From Pseudomonadota bacterium (GTDB taxonomy: Bacteria; Pseudomonadota; Gammaproteobacteria; Burkholderiales; Thiobacillaceae), in NCBI GenBank assembly GCA_021802555.1, contig JAJZRU010000003.1, positions 1 through 64,000 on the forward strand: a stretch of DNA of 64,000 nucleotides. Reading direction: 5' to 3'. The notes under the pieces were generated by a model that ran no database searches, had not been told where the DNA came from, and saw nothing but the letters and a program-made list of their open reading frames with translations. Positions 1-7,268 of this stretch are shown piece after piece (positions within the stretch are counted from its first letter, which is position 1; each line of letters begins with the position of its first letter). The translations under genes and the position numbers were made by a program.

Positions 1-164
1 GCCATGGCCTGCCTCCTGACTCTCAGCGTTGCGCCCTCGTGCCAACCTTGTGGCTCGGCGCGGAACCCCTCCGCGCAATCCACGGTAACACCGGAGGCGG
101 GCCGCCTCTCGTCAAACCATGATGTCTAGCCTTCACCGCAACGCGCCCGCAGGCGGGCGGTTGT
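1..164. other. Unassigned sequence with two strong hairpins, left edge of island
   Basis: No convincing gene is seen here. Two GC-rich inverted repeats stand out: GAGGCG/CGCCTC at 94-108 and CGCCCGC/GCGGGCG at 144-159. The second ends just before sequence homologous to hsdM begins at 165. The arrangement recalls the folded end of a mobile or integron-type element, but I cannot find a proper GTTRRRY/RYYYAAC core pair, so I do not call an attachment site. It is most simply the left junction of the degraded hsdM copy that follows. Confidence 0.3.
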
Positions 165-478
165 CTCAAGATGGCCGACGAGCGCACCAAGGCGCCGTAC
201 AACCAGAAGAGTCCGGTGCCGGAGCAGTACGGTTGGCCGAGCCTCATCAAGAAAGACGGCGACGAGCTGTTCGATCACTACCGCCACACCCTTGAGGCGC
301 TGGGGAACCAGAAGGGCTTGCTCGGACTGATCTTCAACAAGTCGCAGAACAAGTTTGATTCGCGCCGCTTTATGACGGCGCTCACCCTGCGGGCGCCTAT
401 TGGCGTCCAATCTCCAGTGGAGATTGTCAGGACCCGGCCAAGCTGCGGCGGCTGATTGTGGATCTGATCGAGCGTGAC
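165..478 (+). pseudogene. Degraded hsdM fragment interrupted by a 72-bp insertion
   Basis: Positions 165-355 match 2084-2274 of the intact hsdM downstream with only scattered, mostly synonymous differences. A 72-bp unrelated segment (356-427) follows. The match then resumes at 428 (equivalent to 2276) and fades out near 478. The fragment covers roughly residues 37-120 of HsdM, the N-terminal helical part before the methylase core. It has no hsdM start, no methyltransferase motifs and is out of frame after the insertion, so it cannot make a working enzyme. The inserted segment contains the short palindrome AATCTCC/GGAGATT and was not recognised. The fragment shows that a second hsdM-bearing cassette, or a duplication, once stood here. 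Confidence 0.8.
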
Positions 479-651
479 AGATATATGGCGTGTGCAATAG
501 TTCTCTGAATACGTGAACGTTTGCACTGCGGATGTTGCTCTGGTTTAAATTTGGTCAATTTTGCAAACCCATGGTTTGCATTTATTCGCAAATCCAAACC
601 GGCCAGCCATATGCGATATGCATATAGAAAACTTAATGAAGTGCTCCTATT
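479..651. other. AT-rich intergenic stretch with inverted repeats
   Basis: This stretch is clearly richer in A+T than the rest of the window and has no supportable gene. It contains a perfect inverted repeat TGCAAACC-CAT-GGTTTGCA at 562-580 and the 10-base palindrome ATATGCATAT at 616-625. Such composition is typical of recently acquired regulatory DNA in front of toxin-antitoxin or restriction genes. Whether these palindromes bind a protein cannot be told from sequence. Confidence 0.4.
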
Positions 652-738
652 TTCTTTATTCATGAAATAAGAATATTGACGTAATTAGTCTATTCAACCT
701 ATACTTTGCTAGTGTTTTCTCATTTCATGAATAAAGAA
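652..738 (+). promoter_or_regulatory. Promoter framed by a 17-bp inverted repeat (probable autoregulatory operator)
   Basis: A perfect 17-base inverted repeat has its left arm at 652-668 (TTCTTTATTCATGAAAT) and its right arm at 722-738, touching the start codon at 740. Each arm contains the 8-base palindrome TTCATGAA. Between the arms lies a good sigma-70 promoter: TTGACG at 676-681, an 18-base spacer and TATACT at 700-705. One site overlaps the upstream edge of the promoter and the other covers the 5' leader and ribosome-binding region. This is the geometry expected for repression by the product of the next gene, a small winged-helix protein. AbiEi-type antitoxins are known to bind inverted repeats in their own promoters; that this one does so is inference. 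Confidence 0.65.
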
Positions 739-739
739 T

Positions 740-1276
740 ATGCCAAAAATAAGCAACCGTCAGGTGGTACTGAAACCACAGGATCTTTATGTGTTGCTGG
801 CTTTGCTGAGTCGCGGCGACAGCAGCGCCGGCTATGCGGAGCTTGCGGAGCAGACCGGTCTGGCGATCTCGGCCGTGCATGGCGCGCTCAAGCGCGCGGC
901 TGCGGCGCGGCTGGCAATGTTTGAAGACCGCCGGCCGGTGGTGCTCAAGCCGCAGTTGCGAGAGTTCGTGCTGCACGGCGCGAAGTATGCGTTTGCGCCG
1001 GTGTGGGGGTCGCTCACGCGCGGCGTGTCTACGGCGTATGGCGCGGCGCCGCTGAATAGCGTGATCGCGCCGTCGGGCGATCCGGTGCCGGTGTGGCCGC
1101 ATGCCAGAGGGTCGGTGCGGGGATTGAGTCTGGCGCCGCTTTACCCTTCGGTGCCGGAAGCCGCGCTGAAGGACGCGCGGCTGTATGCCGTACTGGCGCT
1201 GTTCGATGCGATACGCAGCGGCCAGGCCCGCGAGCGCGATGCCGCGCAAAAGTTGCTGAAACCTTATTTCCAATGA
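740..1276 (+). CDS. Winged-helix antitoxin/regulator of an AbiE-like module
   Basis: 178 residues. The first 70 or so look like a winged helix-turn-helix (residues about 10-65: a leucine-rich helix, then AGYAELAEQTGLAISAVHG as the recognition helix pair). The C-terminal half has no recognised fold. It overlaps the next gene by ATGA at 1273-1276, and that gene encodes a nucleotidyltransferase-fold protein. The pair therefore resembles AbiEi/AbiEii type IV toxin-antitoxin or abortive-infection modules, in which the first gene is the antitoxin and represses the operon. The inverted repeat that frames its promoter fits that role. I do not see the typical C-terminal AbiEi domain, so it may be a separate HTH family that travels with such nucleotidyltransferases. 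Confidence 0.6.
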   Translation: MPKISNRQVVLKPQDLYVLLALLSRGDSSAGYAELAEQTGLAISAVHGALKRAAAARLAMFEDRRPVVLKPQLREFVLHGAKYAFAPVWGSLTRGVSTAYGAAPLNSVIAPSGDPVPVWPHARGSVRGLSLAPLYPSVPEAALKDARLYAVLALFDAIRSGQARERDAAQKLLKPYFQ

Positions 1277-1979
1277 AGCGAGCGCATCCGAACCTGGCGA
1301 AGATTGAACTGATTGCGGATGCATTGGGGGCGCTCGGGAACAGTTGGTGTTCGTTGGCGGTTGCGCGGTGGATTTGCTGCTCACCGACCCGGCTGCCGCA
1401 CCGGCGCGGGTGACTTACGATGTCGATTTGGTGGCACGGGTGGAGGCGCTGGTCGGGTATCACGCACTGGAAAAAGAGCTTTCCCGGCTCGGCTTCAAGC
1501 GTGACATGGCGCAGGATGCGCCGATCTGCCGCTGGCGCTTCAACAATCTGGAAGTGGACCTGATGCCGATGGACTCCAGTGTTCTCGGCTTTGCCAATCG
1601 CTGGTATCCGCTGGCGGTGAAAACGGCACAGGCATTAAGGCTTTCGACAGGCGTGACGATTCGCCTGGTCAGCGCGCCTGCCTTCATGGCCACAAAATTC
1701 GAGGCGTTCTTCGATCGGGGGCATAGCGATGTTTTAGGCAGCCACGATCTGGAAGACATCGCCAACGTGCTGGATGGGCGGCTAGAGCTTATCAGTGAAA
1801 TCGCCTCGGCCGAACCCGAACTGCGGCAATATCTCGCCGCGCAATGCCGGGCCTTGCTGGCGATGCCCGACTTTATCAACGCCTTGCCCGGCATGGTGTT
1901 CCCGGATGAATCGCTTGCCGGCCGCGTGAAGCTGCTGGTAGAGCGGATCGGCCGGATTGCGCAATTGGATCAAGCATGA
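1273..1979 (+). pseudogene. AbiEii-like nucleotidyltransferase toxin gene with a one-base frameshift
   Basis: The ATG at 1273 overlaps the stop of the previous gene (ATGA) and opens a frame that reads 21 sensible residues (MKRAHPNLAKIELIADALGA). It then goes wrong near 1336. The rest of the protein continues one frame over from about 1338 (EQLVFVGGCAVDLL) to the stop at 1979. Restoring one base near 1336 gives a continuous protein of about 235 residues. It has the nucleotidyltransferase features GGCAVDLL, the acidic pair in TYDVDLV and a third acidic site in LEVDLMPMD, as in AbiEii/AbiGii-type toxins. As written it is broken, unless translation starts at the TTG at 1344, which would lose the first helix. 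The stop overlaps the start of hsdM by ATGA. Confidence 0.7.
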
Positions 1980-3520
1980 ATACCGCTACCATCGTCCAAA
2001 AACTCTGGAACTACTGCAACGTCCTGCGCGACGACGGCATGTCCTATGGCGACTACGTCGAACAGCTCACCTATCTGCTGTTCCTCAAGATGGCCGACGA
2101 GCGCACCAAGGCGCCGTACAACCAGAAGAGTCCGGTGCCGGAGCAGTATGGTTGGCCGAGCCTGATCAAGAAGGACGGCGACGAGCTGTTCGATCATTAC
2201 CGCCACACGCTTGAGGCGCTGGGCAATCAGAAGGGCTTGCTCGGACTGATCTTCAATAAGTCGCAGAACAAGTTCCAGGACCCGACCAAGCTGCGGCGGC
2301 TGGTGGTCGATCTCATCGACAAGGAGCAGTGGGTGTCGATGAGCGCCGACGTGAAGGGCGATGCCTACGAGGGCCTGCTGGAAAAGAACGCGCAGGACAC
2401 CAAGTCCGGCGCCGGCCAGTACTTCACCCCGCGCCCGCTGATCCAGGCGATTGTGGATGTCATGGCCCCGAAGCCCGGCGAGACCGTGAGCGACCCGGCC
2501 TGCGGCACCGGCGGCTTTCTGCTTGCGGCGCACGACTATGTGGTGAAGCACAACCCCAACCTGACCAAGCCGCAAAAGACCAAGCTCAAGGAGGAAACCT
2601 TCAAGGGCTGGGAGCTGGTGCAGGCGACCGCCAGGCTGTGCGCCATGAACATGCTGCTGCACGGCATCGGCAGCGTAGAAGCGGCGTCCCGCCGCTTGGA
2701 AGAAGGCAATAAGCGGCAAGATGCCGCTTCTACTGTGCCCATCGTGGTGTCCGATTCGCTCGCCGCCGATCCCGGCGACCGTTTCGATGTGATCCTGACC
2801 AATCCACCTTTCGGCAAGAAGAGCAGCACGACGATAGTTGGAGAGGAGGGCAAGGTCAGCAAGGAGCGCGACATCGTCGAGCGCGGCGACTTCTGGACCA
2901 CCACCTCGAACAAGCAGCTCAACTTCGTCCAGCACGTCAAAACCCTGCTCAGGCAAAACGGCCGCGCCGCCGTGGTCGTGCCCGACAACGTGCTGTTCGA
3001 AGGCGGCGCCGGCGAGACCATCCGCCGCAAGCTGCTGCACGAGTGCGACGTCCACACCCTGCTGCGCCTGCCCACCGGCTTGTTCTACGCCCAGGGCGTG
3101 AAGGCGAACGTGCTGTTCTTCGACAAGAAGCCCGCCTCCGAGACCCCGTGGACCCGCAAGCTGTGGATCTATGACCTGCGCACCAACATGCACTTCACGC
3201 TCAAGACCAACCCCTTGCAACGCGAAGACCTGGATGAATTCGTGAAGTGCTATCGCCCAGAGAACCGCCATGAGCGGAAAGCGAGCTGGTCGGAAGACAA
3301 CCCACATGGCCGCTTTCGCGCCTACAGCTACGAAGAAGTCATCAGCCGCGACAAGGCCAGCCTGGATATTTTCTGGCTGAAGGACGAATCGCTGTCCGAA
3401 TCAGACAACCTGCCCGCGCCGGGGGTGATTGCAGCGGAGATCGTCGAAGACCTGGAAGCGGCGCTGGAGCAATTCAGGGAAATTCTGGGCGACTTGGGCG
3501 CAAGCGAAGCGCAGTCGTGA
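1976..3520 (+). CDS. hsdM: Type I restriction-modification DNA methyltransferase subunit M
   Basis: 514 residues, an N6-adenine methyltransferase subunit of a type I restriction system. It needs a specificity subunit (HsdS) to bind DNA and uses S-adenosylmethionine. The N-terminal helical domain occupies about residues 1-140. The AdoMet-binding motif DPACGTGGF starts at residue 173 and the catalytic NPPF at 276, so the active site is complete. Residues about 234-253 are encoded by an in-frame palindromic repeat and replace what is normally a short loop. The start overlaps the upstream nucleotidyltransferase gene by ATGA, so hsdM is translated with the AbiE-like module. No hsdS or hsdR follows; a truncated gene starts at the stop codon and the strand then changes. 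It is probably an orphan methylase subunit, possibly inactive without a partner encoded elsewhere. Confidence 0.92.
   Translation: MNTATIVQKLWNYCNVLRDDGMSYGDYVEQLTYLLFLKMADERTKAPYNQKSPVPEQYGWPSLIKKDGDELFDHYRHTLEALGNQKGLLGLIFNKSQNKFQDPTKLRRLVVDLIDKEQWVSMSADVKGDAYEGLLEKNAQDTKSGAGQYFTPRPLIQAIVDVMAPKPGETVSDPACGTGGFLLAAHDYVVKHNPNLTKPQKTKLKEETFKGWELVQATARLCAMNMLLHGIGSVEAASRRLEEGNKRQDAASTVPIVVSDSLAADPGDRFDVILTNPPFGKKSSTTIVGEEGKVSKERDIVERGDFWTTTSNKQLNFVQHVKTLLRQNGRAAVVVPDNVLFEGGAGETIRRKLLHECDVHTLLRLPTGLFYAQGVKANVLFFDKKPASETPWTRKLWIYDLRTNMHFTLKTNPLQREDLDEFVKCYRPENRHERKASWSEDNPHGRFRAYSYEEVISRDKASLDIFWLKDESLSESDNLPAPGVIAAEIVEDLEAALEQFREILGDLGASEAQS
2675..2733. repeat. REP/BIME-like palindromic element inserted in frame in hsdM
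   Basis: A 59-base element is bounded by the perfect inverted repeat GTAGAAGCGGC (2675-2685) and GCCGCTTCTAC (2723-2733). It consists of two hairpins in opposite orientation: AAGCGGCG-TCC-CGCCGCTT at 2679-2697 and AAGCGGCA-AGA-TGCCGCTT at 2711-2729. The GTAGRAGCGGC head followed by a small hairpin is the hallmark of REP sequences mobilised by RAYT transposases, and two inverted REPs make a BIME. REPs normally lie between genes. Here the element is translated as about 20 residues between the AdoMet motif and NPPF, without breaking the frame. Confidence 0.8.
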
Positions 3521-3594
3521 AGTTCGACCGTTTCATCGGCATCGACTATTCGGGCACCGAAACGCCGGTGAGCCGTCCCAAGGGAACGTCTTGA
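3517..3594 (+). pseudogene. Truncated 5' end of a gene that followed hsdM
   Basis: A GTG overlaps the hsdM stop (GTGA) and opens 25 codons beginning MKFDRFIGIDYSGTETPVSR before a TGA. The FIGIDYSG start resembles the first beta strand of an RNase H-like fold protein sometimes found beside restriction genes. The overlap shows that it was translated with hsdM, and only the beginning is left. Downstream sequence to 3663 holds no further piece of it. This marks the right edge of the accessory island and explains why the usual hsdS and hsdR genes are missing. The family assignment is from memory and weak. Confidence 0.5.
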
Positions 3595-3663
3595 CAATAA
3601 AAAATTGTGCAACAGGCGGCAAATGGCGTGCCCGGCGGAGGCGAGGGCGACAAACTGCCAAAT

Positions 3664-6414
3664 TCAGCCCCGCCGCAGAACGGGGTGGTCGGCCGTAGGC
3701 TTGTCCAGGTGGTAGCCCTGCACCAAATCGACGCCGAACTCCTTGAGCAGCGCCAGGGTGCGCGCTTCCTCGACGTATTCCGCCACCACGGTCTTTTTCA
3801 GGCCGCGCGCCACCTGCACGATGGCGCGCACGAACACCTGATTGTCGGGGTCGGCATATAGGTCGCGGATGAATACGCCGTCGATCTTGATGGTGTCGGC
3901 GCGGATGTGCTTGAGATAGGCGAAGCTGGCGAAGCCGGTGCCGAAATCGTCCAGGCACACGGTGCAGCCGTGGTTGCGCAGGGCCTCGATGAAGCGCTGG
4001 GCATCCTGCAGGTCGGAGACGGCATCGGTTTCGGTCAATTCGACGATGAAGCGCGCCGGCGCCACGCCATGCGCGCGCAGGGTATCGACGATGAACTGCG
4101 GCAGCGAGACCTCGCCCAGCGAGCGCGCCGACAGGTTGACGGCGATGCCCGGCACCTGGGGATGCTGCGCCAGCACGTCGATGGCGGCGGCGATCACCCA
4201 GCGGTCGATGTCGAGGATGCGGCCGCTCTTTTCGGCCACGGGGATGAAATGCACGGGCATGATGAGGCGCGCCGGGTCCTTTTCGTCGCGCATGCGGATA
4301 AGCGCTTCCAGATGGGAAAGCGCGCCGTCGGCGGCATGGTAGATGCCCTGAAAATGCAACTGGAACAAGCCCTGTTCCAGGGCATGGCTGATGCGCTCGT
4401 TCCAGGTCAGGCGGCTGAGCGGCTCGCCACCCTCGGCCGGAGCGCGGTACACGCGCCAGGTGTTCTTGCCCGCTTCCTTGGCCTGGTACATGGCCATGTC
4501 GGCCTTCGCCACCAGATCCTCGGTGTCGTGCGCCTGCCCCGGGAAATAAGCGATGCCCAGGCTGGCCGTGAGGCGGATGTTCTGGCCCTCGAAGCGGAAG
4601 GGGATTTGCGCCACCGCACGCACGATGCGCTCGGCCAGGGCCTCCGCCTCGCCGTCGCGCACGGAGGGCAGCAGCACGGCAAATTCGTCGCCGCCCAGGC
4701 GCGCGAAAGCCTCGTTGCGCCGTATCAGCCCGCCGATCTCGCCGGCCACGCGGATGAGCAGGGCATCGCCGGCGCGGTGGCCGAAGTTGTCGTTCACGGC
4801 CTTGAACTCGTCGAGGTCGAAGAACATGAGGGCGCAGCGGCTGCTGCTGCGCTCCGTGTCCATGAGCATGCGGGCGAGCTCTTCCTGGAAGCGGTGGCGG
4901 TTGTACAGGCCGGTCAGGGCATCGCGCTCCGCCAGGTACACCAGCTGCGCGGCGGTCTGGCGCTCGCGCGTGACGTCTTCGTAGATCCACAGATGACCGA
5001 TGAAGCCGCCTTCCTTGTCGCGCACCGGGTAATCCAGCTCGGTGACGACGCGGCCGTCGTTCATCTGGATTTCGAAGCTGTCGGACACCTCGCGCGTCTC
5101 CAGCACCGACAGCAGGTGTTTGGAAAAATGGTCCGGCCGCGCCAGAACGCTGGTGGAATGCGCAAGCACCTCGTTGACCGGCAGGCCGATGAGCGGCGCT
5201 TCCTCGCCTATCATCCAGATGCGGTTGAAAGCCGGGTTGTGATAGGTCACGCGGCCGTCCGCGCCGACGAACAGGATGCCCAGCGTCATGGCCGAAAGCA
5301 GCGACACCAGGCGGGCGCGCTCCTGCTCGGAATCCTCCAGATAGCGCATTTGCAGGTTTTCCGCCAGGCGCAGGTCGGTGATGGCGTCCTTGAGCGAGGC
5401 TTCGACCGCCTTCAGCTGGTCGATGTCGTGGATGCTGGCGCGTATGCCCTGGTAGCGGCCGGCGCCGTCGTAGATGGGCTGCCAGTTGACGAGAGCCCAG
5501 AACGTCCGGCCGTCGTTGCGGGTGAGGCGGAGGGCATAGCCGGCGCCGCTGCCGCCGCGCAGCGCCTGGCGCAGCTGGAATTCGGCGGACGGACGATCTT
5601 CCGGGTGGATGAGGGGCAGGGGGAAGTTCTTCATGGCCATGCATTTCGCCACGCTCAGCCCCAGGATGCGTTCGACGGAAGGATTGACCCACTGCAGGCG
5701 GCCTTCCGGCGAATACCACAGCTCGAGATCGTAGGTGTAATCGGCGATGGCGTGGAAGCGCTCCTTGTCCTCCTGCGCGCGCTGCAAATGTTCGCGCGCC
5801 GCCGTGGTCATGGCTGCGAAGGCGCGCTCGAGCTGGCCCAGCTCGTCACGGCTGGAGACGGCCACCTCGGCGGCGAAATCGCCCGCGGCGATGCGCCGGC
5901 TGGCGGCGATGAGCGCATCGAAGCGGCGCGCCACCCAATAGCCCAGCAGGGTCAGCGCCATGGCCGTGCCCATGAGCGCAAGCAGGGCGATGGCGAGGCT
6001 TTGCTGCACCAGCCGGCTGCGCGCCTCGCGCATGAACCGGTCGGAGAGGCCGAAGCGGACCCAGCCGTAGCGCTCGCCGGCCACGGCGATGGGCGTCTGC
6101 GTGAGCAGGGCGCCGTCCGGCCCTCCGGCCTGCGCCAGCACCCGACCGCCGTCGTCGAGCACGCTGATGTACGTGAGATCGTTGCTGCGCTTGAGCTCGC
6201 GCACCAGATCGCGCGTGGTGGCGAGATCCTGCTGCGCCAGCAGCGGCCCCAGGGCGGCGGACAACAGATGGCTGGTTTCCGCCAGGCGCGCGCTGCCCTG
6301 GCCCTCCAGTGCCTTGTCGGTCAGACGCACGCTGTTGAAGATGAGCAGCAGAAAAACCGCCACCTCGACGGCGAGGGCGGCCAGCACCAAACGGGTTTTC
6401 AGGCTCAGGGTCAT
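3664..6414 (-). CDS. Membrane PAS-GGDEF-EAL c-di-GMP sensor protein
   Basis: 916 residues. A first membrane helix (about 7-28), a periplasmic sensing region (about 29-140) and a second helix (about 142-165) lead into a HAMP-like linker (about 165-215), two PAS domains (about 225-345 and 380-490), a GGDEF domain and an EAL domain. The diguanylate cyclase motif LGGDEF (about residue 573) is intact. In the EAL domain LEAL (about 702) and DDFGTGFASF are intact, but the usual VAEGVE is VAEYVEE. Both synthesis and breakdown of c-di-GMP are therefore possible. It starts four bases inside the end of the upstream gene for a periplasmic binding protein, which may feed ligand information to its periplasmic loop. 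Confidence 0.9.
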   Translation of the reverse strand: MTLSLKTRLVLAALAVEVAVFLLLIFNSVRLTDKALEGQGSARLAETSHLLSAALGPLLAQQDLATTRDLVRELKRSNDLTYISVLDDGGRVLAQAGGPDGALLTQTPIAVAGERYGWVRFGLSDRFMREARSRLVQQSLAIALLALMGTAMALTLLGYWVARRFDALIAASRRIAAGDFAAEVAVSSRDELGQLERAFAAMTTAAREHLQRAQEDKERFHAIADYTYDLELWYSPEGRLQWVNPSVERILGLSVAKCMAMKNFPLPLIHPEDRPSAEFQLRQALRGGSGAGYALRLTRNDGRTFWALVNWQPIYDGAGRYQGIRASIHDIDQLKAVEASLKDAITDLRLAENLQMRYLEDSEQERARLVSLLSAMTLGILFVGADGRVTYHNPAFNRIWMIGEEAPLIGLPVNEVLAHSTSVLARPDHFSKHLLSVLETREVSDSFEIQMNDGRVVTELDYPVRDKEGGFIGHLWIYEDVTRERQTAAQLVYLAERDALTGLYNRHRFQEELARMLMDTERSSSRCALMFFDLDEFKAVNDNFGHRAGDALLIRVAGEIGGLIRRNEAFARLGGDEFAVLLPSVRDGEAEALAERIVRAVAQIPFRFEGQNIRLTASLGIAYFPGQAHDTEDLVAKADMAMYQAKEAGKNTWRVYRAPAEGGEPLSRLTWNERISHALEQGLFQLHFQGIYHAADGALSHLEALIRMRDEKDPARLIMPVHFIPVAEKSGRILDIDRWVIAAAIDVLAQHPQVPGIAVNLSARSLGEVSLPQFIVDTLRAHGVAPARFIVELTETDAVSDLQDAQRFIEALRNHGCTVCLDDFGTGFASFAYLKHIRADTIKIDGVFIRDLYADPDNQVFVRAIVQVARGLKKTVVAEYVEEARTLALLKEFGVDLVQGYHLDKPTADHPVLRRG

Positions 6415-7268
6415 GGTGCGGCGGCGAGCTCGGGCGGCAGGTATTTGCGGTAGGCCGAGAGGCCGGCGGCATCCGCGGGAACGATGCCGCCGAGGCCGCC
6501 GCGGGCGAGAAACGCTCGCCCTTCGGCACTGGCGGCGAAGCGCAGGAGATCGCTCAGCACCGCGCGCCGCACGGCAGCCGGCACGCTCGCCTTGATGAGG
6601 ATGTATTGGGTGGACAGCGGCGGCGTCGTGTAGATCACGCGCAATTCATCGGCCGCCTCGCGCGGCAGGCTGCGCAGCGGAATCAGGCCGATGCCGGCCG
6701 CGGCTGCCTGGCCGCGCACCACCATGAACGCGGCGTTGTTGTGGGACTGCGCCATGACGACGCGGTAATCGGCTCCGGCCTTGAGACCGTCGCCGGCGAG
6801 AGCACGCTGGATCGCCTGGGTCATGAGCGCGAGCGGGTCGGGGAAGGCGATGCGCGCGCCGCGCAGGCCGGCGGGGGAGCGCACTGGGCTGTCCCTGCGC
6901 ACGACCAGGACGCCGTGCAGCTTGGCCGTGTAGCGCGCCAGCGGCACATAGCCGCCCCGATCGACGGCGTACCAGGCCAAGTGCGGCGGCACCACCGCGA
7001 TGTCGTAGCCGCCGCGCGCCAGAGTTTGCAGATAGGCCCGGAAATCGGCAGCCGTGTAAAGCTGCACGGGCGCATCGAGCCCGGCCGAGAGATAGTTGCC
7101 CAGCGGTGCGTAGAGGCGCACCAGAGCCACCGGCGAGAGGTTGGGAAACAAGCCCACGCGCCAGACGGCAGGCCGGTCGGCGGCTTGCGCGCAGGCGACG
7201 CTCCAGCACACGCAGCACAGCAGCAGGCGCAGGAGCGCGCGCCACACCGCGCGCACGGGCTCAGGCAA
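6411..7268 (-). CDS. Periplasmic PhnD-like solute-binding protein
   Basis: 285 residues with an N-terminal signal sequence (hydrophobic stretch about 12-29, cleavage likely after AQA). The rest looks like the PhnD/phosphonate-binding periplasmic fold: VGLFPNLSP near the start, YDIAVVPPHLAWYAV and SHNNAAFMVVRGQAAAAGIG as ligand-pocket segments. No ABC permease or ATPase is nearby. The gene instead overlaps a membrane GGDEF/EAL protein by ATGA. The simplest inference is that it acts as a ligand sensor for that protein rather than in uptake. Its own start lies eight bases inside the end of argA, so all three may be co-transcribed. The ligand is unknown. Confidence 0.75.
   Translation of the reverse strand: MPEPVRAVWRALLRLLLCCVCWSVACAQAADRPAVWRVGLFPNLSPVALVRLYAPLGNYLSAGLDAPVQLYTAADFRAYLQTLARGGYDIAVVPPHLAWYAVDRGGYVPLARYTAKLHGVLVVRRDSPVRSPAGLRGARIAFPDPLALMTQAIQRALAGDGLKAGADYRVVMAQSHNNAAFMVVRGQAAAAGIGLIPLRSLPREAADELRVIYTTPPLSTQYILIKASVPAAVRRAVLSDLLRFAASAEGRAFLARGGLGGIVPADAAGLSAYRKYLPPELAAAP

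Noticed and set aside
1-164. Possible integron attC site from two adjacent hairpins
   Set aside because: No GTTRRRY/RYYYAAC core pair could be found at the right spacing.
3907-6453. Long plus-strand open frame opposite the GGDEF/EAL gene
   Set aside because: Mirror of a conserved gene; composition is unlike a real protein and no start context is seen.
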